From JANNVK01 sp031430435 (GTDB taxonomy: Bacteria; Acidobacteriota; Blastocatellia; Pyrinomonadales; Pyrinomonadaceae), in the NCBI GenBank assembly GCA_031430435.1, contig JANPBM010000080.1:1-64000 (forward strand): DNA of 64,000 nt, in the 5' to 3' direction. The notes beneath the pieces were generated by a model that made no database searches, was not told the DNA's origin, and worked only from the letters and a program-made list of their open reading frames with translations. The position numbers and the translations under genes are program-made. Below, in pieces: positions 8,665 through 16,106 of the stretch; positions within the stretch are counted from its first letter, which is position 1, and every line of letters starts with the position of its first letter.

Positions 8665-8679
8665 TGGCATTAAACTTGC
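8665..8679 (+). promoter_or_regulatory. Candidate sigma-54 promoter
   Basis: TGGCAT-N5-TTGC has GG at 8666-8667 and GC at 8678-8679 with exactly 10 nt between them, the invariant spacing of -24/-12 promoters. Transcription would start near 8691 and read the 72-residue gene at 8758. Confidence 0.55.
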
Positions 8680-8757
8680 CTAACCAAATAAACGAGAAAC
8701 AAAATTCTCGAGTCGGCAATTATAAATAAATTATACAGTTAGAAGATAAGAGGTATT

Positions 8758-8976
8758 ATGAATACAAAAGGAAAAGTAAAAGTTATAAAAAAAGGAACGC
8801 AGCAAACGGTTACGACAGTTGTAAAAGTGCAGAAAAATGCAGCAAAAGTTGCTTCGAGAGAAGTTGTGGCAAACGTTACAAATTGGGTAAACGAATTTCA
8901 ACAACGCCGCCGCGATGAAACGCGAATGGCAATCGAGCAACTGTTTGGTCAACAACCAACGACAAATAATGTCTGA
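8758..8976 (+). CDS. Small basic hypothetical protein
   Basis: The 72-residue protein is Lys- and Thr-rich at the N-terminus (MNTKGKVKVIKKGTQQ), then helical and Gln/Arg-rich. It resembles no family I know; a nucleic-acid- or partner-binding small protein is possible. The start is supported by a purine-rich AGAAGATAAGAGG ahead of the ATG. The gene is monocistronic: a sigma-54-like promoter lies 79 bp upstream and a hairpin plus T-run (9036-9066) ends it. Confidence 0.65.
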   Translation: MNTKGKVKVIKKGTQQTVTTVVKVQKNAAKVASREVVANVTNWVNEFQQRRRDETRMAIEQLFGQQPTTNNV

Positions 8977-9035
8977 AAATTGTCGCAAAAAGTGTAACAA
9001 CCTACATTTTTGACACAACTCATTCTTAAAAATCT

Positions 9036-9066
9036 TGACAGCCATCAATTTGACTGTCATTTTTTT
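9036..9066 (+). terminator. Rho-independent terminator
   Basis: TGACAG (9036-9041) pairs with CTGTCA (9054-9059) and is followed by seven T. It ends the 72-residue gene, before the SDR gene. Confidence 0.65.
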
Positions 9067-9127
9067 ATGTTATAATTCTCCCGCAAAATCAAAATATTTT
9101 TACGTTCTGATTTTTTGCCGTGAATTT

Positions 9128-9889
9128 ATGCAAGATAAAGTGGTTATTGTTACAGGCGCAACCTCCGGCATTGGTCGGGCAACGGCGTTGCTCTTTGCCG
9201 AAAACGGTTCGCAAGTCATCGCCGTCGGCAGAAACGAGACGGAATTGAACTTGTTAAGAGACGAAGTTCACGCCAAAAACGGCAAAATTCAAATTATCCT
9301 GTGTGATATCCGAGAAACAACGCAGGTTGAAAGAATCATCATAAAAATTTCTGAAACATACAATAAAATTGATGTGCTGGTTAATTCGGCAGGAATAATT
9401 TCGAGCGGTTCAATCGAAAACACAACGCTTGACGATTGGGATAAAATGATGAACATAAATCTTCGGTGCGTGTTTTTTATGATGCAACAATGCGTGCCGT
9501 ATCTCGAAAAATCAAACGGAAATATCGTTAATGTTTCAAGCGTAACAGGTTCGCGAGCATTTCCGGGCGTGTTGGCATATTGTGTTTCAAAAGCGGCAAT
9601 CGATCAATTAACGCGATGTTCCGCCCTCGAACTTGCGCCGAAAAATATTCGTGTCAATGCCGTAAATCCGGGAGTCGTCGTTACCAATCTGCATAAAAAA
9701 AGCGGTATGGAAGCTGAAAAATACAGTGCTTTTTTAGAACATTCAAAAACAACGCATCCAATCGGACGAGTCGGCGAGGCGTGTGAAATCGCTGAACTGA
9801 TTTACTTTTTAGCGTCCGAAAAAGCAGGCTGGATTACGGGAGCGACATACGAAATCGACGGCGGACGCGGACAAACTTGCGCGAGATAG
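9128..9889 (+). CDS. Short-chain dehydrogenase/reductase (classical SDR)
   Basis: The 253-residue protein shows the classical SDR pattern: cofactor motif TGATSGIG at residues 9-16, NSAG at 86-89, catalytic Ser138, and YCVSK with Tyr151 and Lys155. It closes with GATYEIDGG, typical of 3-oxoacyl-ACP reductase-like and glucose dehydrogenase-like members. Arg35 in AVGRNE suggests NADP(H) preference. Substrate cannot be assigned. I start at the ATG at 9128 because the 31 codons before it are not SDR-like and overlap the preceding terminator. Confidence 0.9.
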   Translation: MQDKVVIVTGATSGIGRATALLFAENGSQVIAVGRNETELNLLRDEVHAKNGKIQIILCDIRETTQVERIIIKISETYNKIDVLVNSAGIISSGSIENTTLDDWDKMMNINLRCVFFMMQQCVPYLEKSNGNIVNVSSVTGSRAFPGVLAYCVSKAAIDQLTRCSALELAPKNIRVNAVNPGVVVTNLHKKSGMEAEKYSAFLEHSKTTHPIGRVGEACEIAELIYFLASEKAGWITGATYEIDGGRGQTCAR

Positions 9890-9969
9890 TCGGAATGACG
9901 GCAATGGCGGACAAAAAACCGGCAAATAAAATGAAATTTAAAAAACCGCTCGAACTTGAGTTTTAGACA

Positions 9970-10743
9970 ATGAAAATCCAACTTTTACACAGCACGATAA
10001 AAAATGGTCGAGGCTCGCGCGAACAGCATTTGACGTGCTACTTAGTCGATGATTTCTTGGCAATCGATGCGGGGAGCTTGGCAATTTCAACCGATGATTT
10101 TCAGCGTCGAAACGTCCGCAACGTTGTCATCACTCATCCGCACCTCGACCACATCGCCACTTTGCCGATTTTTATCGACGATTTATTTGAAACTTTGCGT
10201 CAGCCGATTCGCCTTCACGCAACTGTGCAAGCGATTGAGGTTTTGGAAAAACATATCTTTAATTGGGACGTTTATCCGCGATTTTCCGAATTGAAAAACG
10301 ACTTCGGAAAGCTAATCGAATATATTCCGCTGAAACCGCGTGAAGAGTTTGTAATCGGACATCTTAAAATCAGAGCGATTCCCGTAACTCACGTTATTCC
10401 GACGGTCGGTTTGATAATTTCCGACGGGAAAACAACTGTCGGGCTGAGTTCCGACACTTGTGAAACCGACGAATTTTGGCAATTTTTGAATGACGAAAAC
10501 AAACTCGATGCGTTGTTTGTCGAATCTTCTTTTCCGAACGAACTGCGCCAACTTGCCAAAACTTCGTTTCATCTCACGCCGAATATATTGAATTCGGAAC
10601 TGAAAAAACTTCGACATGAAAACACCGAAATTTTCGCTGTTCACATCAAACCCGTGTATTTTGATAAAATCTGCAAAGAATTGAAAGCATTGAACTTATC
10701 GAACCTGAACGTGATGGAAGCAGGCAGAGTTTATGAATTTTAG
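9970..10743 (+). CDS. Metallo-beta-lactamase-fold protein, class II cyclic-nucleotide phosphodiesterase-like
   Basis: The 257-residue protein carries the metal motif HPHLDH at residues 56-61, a second His in VTHVIPTVG, the Asp of LSSDTCETDEF, and FVESSFP with FHLTPN further on. This order matches class II 3',5'-cyclic-nucleotide phosphodiesterases (yeast Pde1 type) within the MBL superfamily. Hydrolysis of cAMP or a related phosphodiester is the family inference, not proven. It is cytosolic. Its stop overlaps the convergent DnaJ-domain gene by 4 bp. Confidence 0.78.
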   Translation: MKIQLLHSTIKNGRGSREQHLTCYLVDDFLAIDAGSLAISTDDFQRRNVRNVVITHPHLDHIATLPIFIDDLFETLRQPIRLHATVQAIEVLEKHIFNWDVYPRFSELKNDFGKLIEYIPLKPREEFVIGHLKIRAIPVTHVIPTVGLIISDGKTTVGLSSDTCETDEFWQFLNDENKLDALFVESSFPNELRQLAKTSFHLTPNILNSELKKLRHENTEIFAVHIKPVYFDKICKELKALNLSNLNVMEAGRVYEF

Positions 10744-11534
10744 AAATCTAATTTAGAAGCTAAATTGTGCATTAAATCAACCAGTAAAACAACAATCGGC
10801 GGATAAAAAATCATTTCGGGTTTGAGCGTCGGCGAGAACATATTGGGCATCATTGTGGCAATAAACATCTCCAAAAAGTTTCCGATAAAAAAACCGACAA
10901 CTACACATCCGAGTAAGCCGAAAATAATAAACGCAAAAGTTTTAATTCGGGCATAAGGTTTATTTTGTTCGAGTTCTTCGTCCAAAATCGATTCGTTGAG
11001 AGGTTCTTCGTAAGTAAATTTTTGAAAGCCGTCTTTTAATCGGCGAAACAGGTGCAAAACCCCGACCACAAACAAGGTCAGTAAAATAATTTTGCCGATT
11101 ATGGCGGAATTCGTCCAAATCAAGGGACGAAACGCCGCGACAAAAACGGTCGAAACAAACAACGCCACCAGCGGAAACACAAATTGCTGCAAGGCGATCG
11201 CTTCGGTGCGTTCTTCGGCTAACATACGGTCAACAATATCGTTATAGTGTTTTTCCAAAACCATTTGCCGCAATTTTTGAGCGTGCAGATTTTCTGAATC
11301 GAGTACCGAATTGTTTGAATTTTCGAGATTTGCGAGTTGTTCGTCGTAAAGAATTCGATTTTTTTTATCGCCCAAAATTTTATACGCTTTGGCAACTTTG
11401 GCAAATTCATCGGAAGTATCGATGGTTGAGCTGACATCGGGATGCAGTTCTCTGGCAAGGCGACGATAGGCTGATTTGATGTCAGACTTCGTTGCCTTCG
11501 GTGAAACTTTCAAAATGTTGTAGTAGTTCACCAC
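10740..11534 (-). CDS. Membrane-anchored DnaJ-domain protein
   Basis: Residues 1-65 are a J-domain (YYNILKVSPKATKSDIKSAY, HPD at 31-33, KAYKILGD) that should stimulate an Hsp70 ATPase. The rest has about four hydrophobic segments (roughly 115-165 and 195-260) but no zinc-finger or substrate domain of true DnaJ. It is therefore a type III J-protein placed at the membrane. The client is unknown. It converges on the phosphodiesterase-like gene with a 4-bp overlap. Confidence 0.82.
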   Translation of the reverse strand: MVNYYNILKVSPKATKSDIKSAYRRLARELHPDVSSTIDTSDEFAKVAKAYKILGDKKNRILYDEQLANLENSNNSVLDSENLHAQKLRQMVLEKHYNDIVDRMLAEERTEAIALQQFVFPLVALFVSTVFVAAFRPLIWTNSAIIGKIILLTLFVVGVLHLFRRLKDGFQKFTYEEPLNESILDEELEQNKPYARIKTFAFIIFGLLGCVVVGFFIGNFLEMFIATMMPNMFSPTLKPEMIFYPPIVVLLVDLMHNLASKLDF

Positions 11535-11817
11535 AGAAAAAAAACCTCTTGTTTGGTTTGAACAGTTTTAGAGTGCCGATTAACGAGCAAAACTTTATCG
11601 GCAATACAGATTTTAGCACAAGACCGAACGAAATTTGAAACGTGATTGTCATCAACCGCGAAACCTGCAAAAATGAATCGACAATTTTAACGCCGTTTCA
11701 GTTATTCCGATTTTGCCGAGCGGATAATAAAAATCATCGCGGTTGATTTTCGAGCAACTTTAATAAAGTCAAGAAGACGAAGAGTTTAGAGTCGCTCGGC
11801 ATTTTTTTACTTGCAGT
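11535..11817. other. Intergenic region with several inverted repeats
   Basis: Three pairs of complementary words lie here: TGCCGAT/ATCGGCA (11574-11580/11597-11603), ATCAACCGCGA/TCGCGGTTGAT (11651-11661/11737-11747) and GCCGAGCG/CGCTCGGC (11715-11722/11793-11800). The last is followed by seven T on the plus strand. No coding frame is convincing. A small plus-strand RNA ending near 11808 is possible but unproven. Confidence 0.4.
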
Positions 11818-12240
11818 TTATTTGTCTAAATTGTCGATTTGCAAACTCAACGGCGAAGCTCCGCTCATTTTTACCGCGTCCACAACTTTGACAATCTCGC
11901 CGTAATTCATCGCTTTCGGGGCTTTGATAAAAACAGTTTTTTCAGGGTTCAGATTTTTGTCGCGGCGGCTGAAAACTTCGCCGAGTCCGGCAATCAAACG
12001 TTCGGGTTCTGAGGTTGTGCCGAGATTTTTATCTTTATTCAGTTTTAACGAACCGTTTTGATCGATGGTTACAACCAACGTGTCGATGTTTGCTTGAGCC
12101 GCGTCATTTTCCGGTTCACGCGGGATTTTTGTTTTGAAATCCGAAGGTTTCATCGGCGAAATGACCATGAAAATTATCAACAGCACGAGCAGAATATCGA
12201 TTAACGGCGTAACGTTAATGTTTGGTTTGGTTTCCGACAT
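11818..12240 (-). CDS. exbD: ExbD/TolR family biopolymer transport protein
   Basis: The 140-residue protein has a short cytoplasmic N-terminus, one membrane helix (about residues 15-33) with the proton-path Asp of NVTPLIDILLVLLI, and a periplasmic domain with FIKAPKAMNYGEIVKVVD. It pairs with an ExbB/TolQ-like channel to energise TonB- or Tol-type processes. The ATG at 12240 has AAGGAGAAAA upstream, which decides the start. No exbB neighbour is present, and the TonB-like gene lies far away at 57901, so partners are encoded elsewhere. Confidence 0.88.
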   Translation of the reverse strand: MSETKPNINVTPLIDILLVLLIIFMVISPMKPSDFKTKIPREPENDAAQANIDTLVVTIDQNGSLKLNKDKNLGTTSEPERLIAGLGEVFSRRDKNLNPEKTVFIKAPKAMNYGEIVKVVDAVKMSGASPLSLQIDNLDK

Positions 12241-12354
12241 ATAAATTTTCTCCTTATTTTTTGAACTGCAAAACTTTAGACACCGAAAGTTCTCAAAAGT
12301 TCCGGAAGAAATTACGAATTGGAACAAAGTCGCCGAATCGTTTAAGCTATCAAA

Positions 12355-13227
12355 TTGAGCAGCGTAAACCGGACAAAATTAATTATCGGCGAAGGGGCGA
12401 AAGCAATGTTGTTTTCGGCGTTTTGCTTTTCGCTGATGAACGTTTTTGTCAAACAACTTTCACATCTTCCGGCGATGGAAGTCGTGTTTTTTCGGTGTGT
12501 TGTGTCGGCAATCGCTTGTTTCATCGGTTTACGCGGCACAACCGCCAACTTGTTCGGCAACCGAAAATTATTGTTGTTTTTACGCGGCGCGTCGGGAACA
12601 ACCGCACTTTATTGTTTCTTTTTGACGATTCAAAATGTTCCTTTGGCAAGCGGTGTGACGCTCTCATATCTGTCGCCGATTTTTACGGCAATCATCGCAA
12701 TTTTTTTGTTGGGCGAAAGGATTAAACCGTTTCAGTGGTTGTTTTACGCGATTAGTTTCAGCGGAATTTTCTTTATTCGCGGGTTCGACACGAATTTTCC
12801 GACGATTTATTTGATAACCGGAATCGCCGCCGGTTTTTTCAGCGGAATTGCTTATAATCTGGTGCGCAGTTTGCGCGAAAAAGAACATCCGCTGGTGATT
12901 GTCCTGCATTTTCAGATTGTCGGAATCATCGCAGGTTTCGTCTATATTTTGTTTGATTGGAAAACTCCGACTGGCGTTGACTGGCTGTATTTGTTGGCAA
13001 CAGGTGTTTTAACGCAACTCGGACAAGTTTATTTGACGAACGCGTTACAAGCGGAACAGGTCGGAAAAGTTTCGATTATCAATTACACGGGAATAATTTA
13101 TGCGTTGTTTTTCGGGTGGATTTTATTTGACGAACATTACACGATTCAAACTTTGATCGGCATTTTACTTGTCATCGGCGGAGTTGTTTTGAGCGTAATT
13201 TATAACGGAAGTGAAAAAAAAATTTGA
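12355..13227 (+). CDS. EamA/DMT-superfamily transporter
   Basis: The 290-residue protein is hydrophobic throughout, with about ten predicted membrane helices arranged as two EamA repeats (for example LSYLSPIFTAIIAIFLLGERIK and the matching second-half YTGIIYALFFGWILFDEH region, each quoted in part). It is probably a drug/metabolite exporter of the inner membrane; substrate unknown. The start is ambiguous: TTG at 12355 gives this length, while the ATG at 12406 has GAAGGGG nearby and would drop 17 residues before the first helix. It is divergent from exbD. Confidence 0.85.
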   Translation: MSSVNRTKLIIGEGAKAMLFSAFCFSLMNVFVKQLSHLPAMEVVFFRCVVSAIACFIGLRGTTANLFGNRKLLLFLRGASGTTALYCFFLTIQNVPLASGVTLSYLSPIFTAIIAIFLLGERIKPFQWLFYAISFSGIFFIRGFDTNFPTIYLITGIAAGFFSGIAYNLVRSLREKEHPLVIVLHFQIVGIIAGFVYILFDWKTPTGVDWLYLLATGVLTQLGQVYLTNALQAEQVGKVSIINYTGIIYALFFGWILFDEHYTIQTLIGILLVIGGVVLSVIYNGSEKKI

Positions 13228-13344
13228 TATTTCCGAGTGTTAGTGTAAAAATAAAAACGAATTACAACTATATTTATCAAGTGTTCTTGAAGTCTGTAAA
13301 AGAATTTAATCTACGCTTGCCCCAAACCAAAAGGAGATTTTTTT

Positions 13345-13857
13345 ATGAAAAAACAATTGTTATTGATTTGTTTAGTGCTTTTTTCGACAGTATTTACGGC
13401 GAATGCGGCTTCGTATTTTACGGGAAACTTATCAAGTTCTCAGGAAGTTCCGCCGAACGCTTCAACCGCAACCGGCTTTGGTCGCGTAACTTTGAATGAT
13501 GCCGAAACGCAACTAACCGCATCGGTTTATTATTCGGGATTAACAAGTAATGTTACCGTCGGACATATTCATACGGCTGCGACGGGGACAAACGGTCCTG
13601 TAACTTTCAACTTAGCTCCGGCAACAGGCGTAACTTCGGGTTCTGTGGTCAATGCAATTTTTGCAGTTACCGCGTCACAAGTTGCCGATTTAAAAGCCGG
13701 ACTGATGTATTTCAATATTCATACGGTAAACAACACAGGCGGAGAAATTCGCGGACAAATCACCGTTAATTCACCTTATCTTGCTTATATGAGCAACAAT
13801 CAAGAAAATCCGGCAACAACCCTCCAACCGCACGCGGCAACGGCGCAATCAGTCTGA
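13345..13857 (+). CDS. CHRD-domain secreted protein, 5' part of a frameshifted gene
   Basis: From an ATG preceded by AAAAGGAG, the product has a signal peptide (MKKQLLLICLVLFSTVFTANA) quoted here as residues 1-21 only in outline, then a CHRD domain (SSSQEVPPNAS, VGHIHTA, FNIHTVNNTGGEIRGQI) as found in chordin-like and bacterial secreted proteins. After SNNQENPATT the frame runs into a TGA at 13855. The next frame continues with PPTARGNGAISLNAAGTQ and a second CHRD domain, so a one-base loss (-1 shift) near 13819-13823 has split one gene. The run ACCCTCC is the likely site. It could be a true mutation or a sequence error. Confidence 0.8.
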   Translation: MKKQLLLICLVLFSTVFTANAASYFTGNLSSSQEVPPNASTATGFGRVTLNDAETQLTASVYYSGLTSNVTVGHIHTAATGTNGPVTFNLAPATGVTSGSVVNAIFAVTASQVADLKAGLMYFNIHTVNNTGGEIRGQITVNSPYLAYMSNNQENPATTLQPHAATAQSV

Positions 13858-15038
13858 ATGCCGCAGGAACACAAGCTCTGGTTACGATGAACTGGACAGG
13901 ACTGACAGGCAATGCCACAGTCGGACATGTTCATTCGGGACGAGTAGGGACGAATGGTCCGGTTGTTTGCAATTTAAGCCCTCCGACCGTAGCGGCGGGT
14001 TCCGTAGTCGATTTTCTTTGCACATTTTCGCCGGCGCAAGTAACGGCGCTGAAAACGGCACAGTTTTATTTGAATCTTCATACATCGGCGAATCCGGGCG
14101 GAGAAATTCGCGGACAAATTCAGCGGCGGCGAAGTACAACGCTTGATATTGACGGCGATTCAAAAACTGATTTTATTAACACGAGAACAAATACTCCGGG
14201 TTTAAGCACAGAATGGTGGATTGGTTTGAGCGGCGGCGGCGCTTCAGTCTTTCAGTTTGGGTTAGATACGGATAATGTTCGACCGCGAACGCTTGCCGCC
14301 GACTTTGACGGCGACGGAAAAGACGATCCGACAATCTGGCGAACAGGCGCAAGCCCGGCGGCGGCATTTTATATTCTTCAAAGTGCCACTAACACCGTCA
14401 GAACCGAACAATTCGGAACAACGGGCGATAATCCGAGCGTTGTTTACGATTACGACGGCGACGGACGATGCGATCCGGCAGTTTACAGACCAAGCGTCGG
14501 AACTTGGTTTTATCTCGCCAGTGCAAACAATCCGAGTAAGAGTATAACCTATACCGTTTTTGGCGGCACAAGCACATTCCCGAATCCGGGCGATTACGAC
14601 GGCGACGGACGCGGTGATTTTATGATTCAGCAAAATGCTCTTTGGTGGATTTTTAACAGTGCCGATTCAAGTGTAAAAGTTGTCCCGTTCGGAACATCTG
14701 CATTCTTCGGTAATCCGGGCGATTTTGACGGCGACGGCAAAACCGATGTGGCAGGTTCGGTTACGGAAGGAGTGAACAAAGCGTGGTATTACGCCAGCAG
14801 TTTGAACCCGAATCAAAATGTTTTTAATACACGCGTTGCTTGGGGCGATACGACATCCAGAAGAGCCCAAGGCGATTACGACGGCGACGGCAAAACCGAT
14901 GTCGGTGTTTTTTCAACCAGCACTGCGATTACCGCTACGCCAACCTACTGGGCTTTATCGTCGAGCAACGGTTCGCCGATAATTTACACTTGGGGAATTT
15001 CTGCCGACGTATCGGCTAATAATTACAATAATCGGTAA
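13821..15038 (+). CDS. Second CHRD domain plus FG-GAP-like repeats, 3' part of the frameshifted gene
   Basis: This frame is open from about 13821 (first internal ATG at 13887). It begins with a second CHRD domain (NWTGLTGNATVGHVHSG, LNLHTSANPGGEIRGQI), nearly a repeat of the one in the upstream fragment. It is followed by six FG-GAP/VCBS-like calcium-binding repeats of the DxDGDGxxD type (DIDGDSKTD, DFDGDGKDD, DYDGDGRCD, DYDGDGRGD, DFDGDGKTD, DYDGDGKTD). These suggest a beta-propeller-like surface protein. It has no start or signal of its own; it belongs to the gene starting at 13345. A strong terminator follows. Confidence 0.8.
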   Translation, partial: PPTARGNGAISLNAAGTQALVTMNWTGLTGNATVGHVHSGRVGTNGPVVCNLSPPTVAAGSVVDFLCTFSPAQVTALKTAQFYLNLHTSANPGGEIRGQIQRRRSTTLDIDGDSKTDFINTRTNTPGLSTEWWIGLSGGGASVFQFGLDTDNVRPRTLAADFDGDGKDDPTIWRTGASPAAAFYILQSATNTVRTEQFGTTGDNPSVVYDYDGDGRCDPAVYRPSVGTWFYLASANNPSKSITYTVFGGTSTFPNPGDYDGDGRGDFMIQQNALWWIFNSADSSVKVVPFGTSAFFGNPGDFDGDGKTDVAGSVTEGVNKAWYYASSLNPNQNVFNTRVAWGDTTSRRAQGDYDGDGKTDVGVFSTSTAITATPTYWALSSSNGSPIIYTWGISADVSANNYNNR

Positions 15039-15060
15039 TTTGATTATTTACACAAACTTA

Positions 15061-15102
15061 TTGATGTTCTTGGCTTTTTAAAGTTGAGAACATCAATTTT
15101 TT
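15061..15102 (+). terminator. Rho-independent terminator
   Basis: TTGATGTTCT (15061-15070) pairs perfectly with AGAACATCAA (15087-15096), followed by six T. It closes the CHRD/FG-GAP gene. Confidence 0.9.
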
Positions 15103-15119
15103 ATGCCTAAAATCAGAGT

Positions 15120-15530
15120 ATGAAACGCAAAAAACTGCATCGAATAACATTTATACTTGCCGGAGCTTATAACATTTTATGGGGACTTTGGGTCAGCGTT
15201 GATCCGAATTGGCTGTTTCGTTTTGCCAAAATGGAATTGCCGAATTACCCTGAAATTTTTATTTGCGTCGGGATGATTGTCGGACTTTACGGCGTAGTTT
15301 ATTTGGAAATTGCCCGCCGTCCCGAACGCGGATTTGTACTTGCCTTGGTTGGTTTTACAGGTAAAATACTCGGTCCGATCGGAATGATTTACAATATGTT
15401 TATCGGTAAATGGGCGTTTGCCGCAATTATTATGAATATCACCAACGATTTTATTTGGCTTGTTCCGTTTGCCGTTTATTTATACGATTCTCGGAGTTAT
15501 TTCAAAGCAGATTTATATGAACAAAATTGA
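15120..15530 (+). CDS. Small hypothetical membrane protein with four TM segments
   Basis: The 136-residue protein has four predicted membrane helices (about 9-28, 45-65, 72-95, 100-125), short loops and a basic N-terminus (MKRKKLHR). I do not recognise a characterised family. Its 3' end overlaps the CoA-binding-protein gene by 14 bp, so the two are probably co-translated. Confidence 0.72.
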   Translation: MKRKKLHRITFILAGAYNILWGLWVSVDPNWLFRFAKMELPNYPEIFICVGMIVGLYGVVYLEIARRPERGFVLALVGFTGKILGPIGMIYNMFIGKWAFAAIIMNITNDFIWLVPFAVYLYDSRSYFKADLYEQN

Positions 15531-15927
15531 AGAAATTAAACAAATTATCGATGAACACAAAGTCATCGCGGTTGTCGGATTATCGTCGAATCCGATGCGA
15601 CCGTCGCACGGAGTTGCTCAGTATATGCAACGCGAGGGTTACAGAATAATTCCTGTAAATCCGGCGGAAACTGAAATTTTGGGTGAAAAATGTTACGCAA
15701 AATTATCTGATATACCGCACAAAGTCGATTTAGTCGATATTTTCCGACGTTCCGAAGAAGCGGGAAAAATAGTTGATGAAGCCATCGAAATCGGCGCAAA
15801 ATCTGTCTGGTTGCAAGAAGGCGTGATTGACGATAAAGCCGTTAAACGCGCCGAAGACGCGGGATTGACGGCGGTAATGGACAGATGTTGGCTGAAAGAC
15901 CGGTATAAGTTTAATTCAAAAAAATGA
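15517..15927 (+). CDS. CoA-binding domain protein (YccU-like)
   Basis: The 136-residue protein is a single Rossmann-type CoA-binding domain (CoA_binding_2): IAVVGLSSNPMRPSHGVA near the N-terminus, YRIIPVNP, LVDIFRRSE, SVWLQEGV and a terminal MDRCW. Small proteins of this kind are widespread and bind CoA in vitro; their role is unclear. I use the ATG at 15517, which removes a 19-residue non-homologous extension and gives a 14-bp overlap with the upstream membrane-protein gene. Confidence 0.88.
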   Translation: MNKIEEIKQIIDEHKVIAVVGLSSNPMRPSHGVAQYMQREGYRIIPVNPAETEILGEKCYAKLSDIPHKVDLVDIFRRSEEAGKIVDEAIEIGAKSVWLQEGVIDDKAVKRAEDAGLTAVMDRCWLKDRYKFNSKK

Positions 15928-16022
15928 ATTTTATGTGAATATAATTGAAAGAAATCTAAAAGAAAATAGTTTTTACAGGCTAAACACACTAAAACTCGTC
16001 AATTATACGAAGTGCCGGACAA

Positions 16023-16036
16023 GGCATACAAATTGC
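16023..16036 (+). promoter_or_regulatory. Possible sigma-54 promoter of the TonB-receptor gene
   Basis: AGGCATACAAATTGCAT has GG at 16023-16024 and GC at 16035-16036 with the required 10-nt spacing, and good matches to GGCA and TTGCA. A transcript would start about 59 nt before the receptor ATG at 16107. The match is weaker than the one at 8665. Confidence 0.35.
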
Positions 16037-16106
16037 ATAATAATTTATATCAATGTGCTAGAAATAGCTTTTGAAAACAAACTAAAAATTAAAAAGAGGT
16101 ACTAAA

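Larger units (their letters stand above)
8374..8757. other. Gene-free stretch with sigma-54-type control region
   Basis: No coding frame is convincing in these 384 bp, which separate a leftward gene pair from a small rightward gene. The right half holds a perfect 10-bp inverted repeat (8598-8607 / 8618-8627), several TGCAAAA words, and a canonical -24/-12 promoter at 8666-8679. The left part is plain AT-rich sequence. Confidence 0.6.

Noticed and set aside
12222..12725. Plus-strand ORF of 167 codons over the exbD/EamA junction
   Set aside because: It crosses two real genes in a third frame and has no family features.
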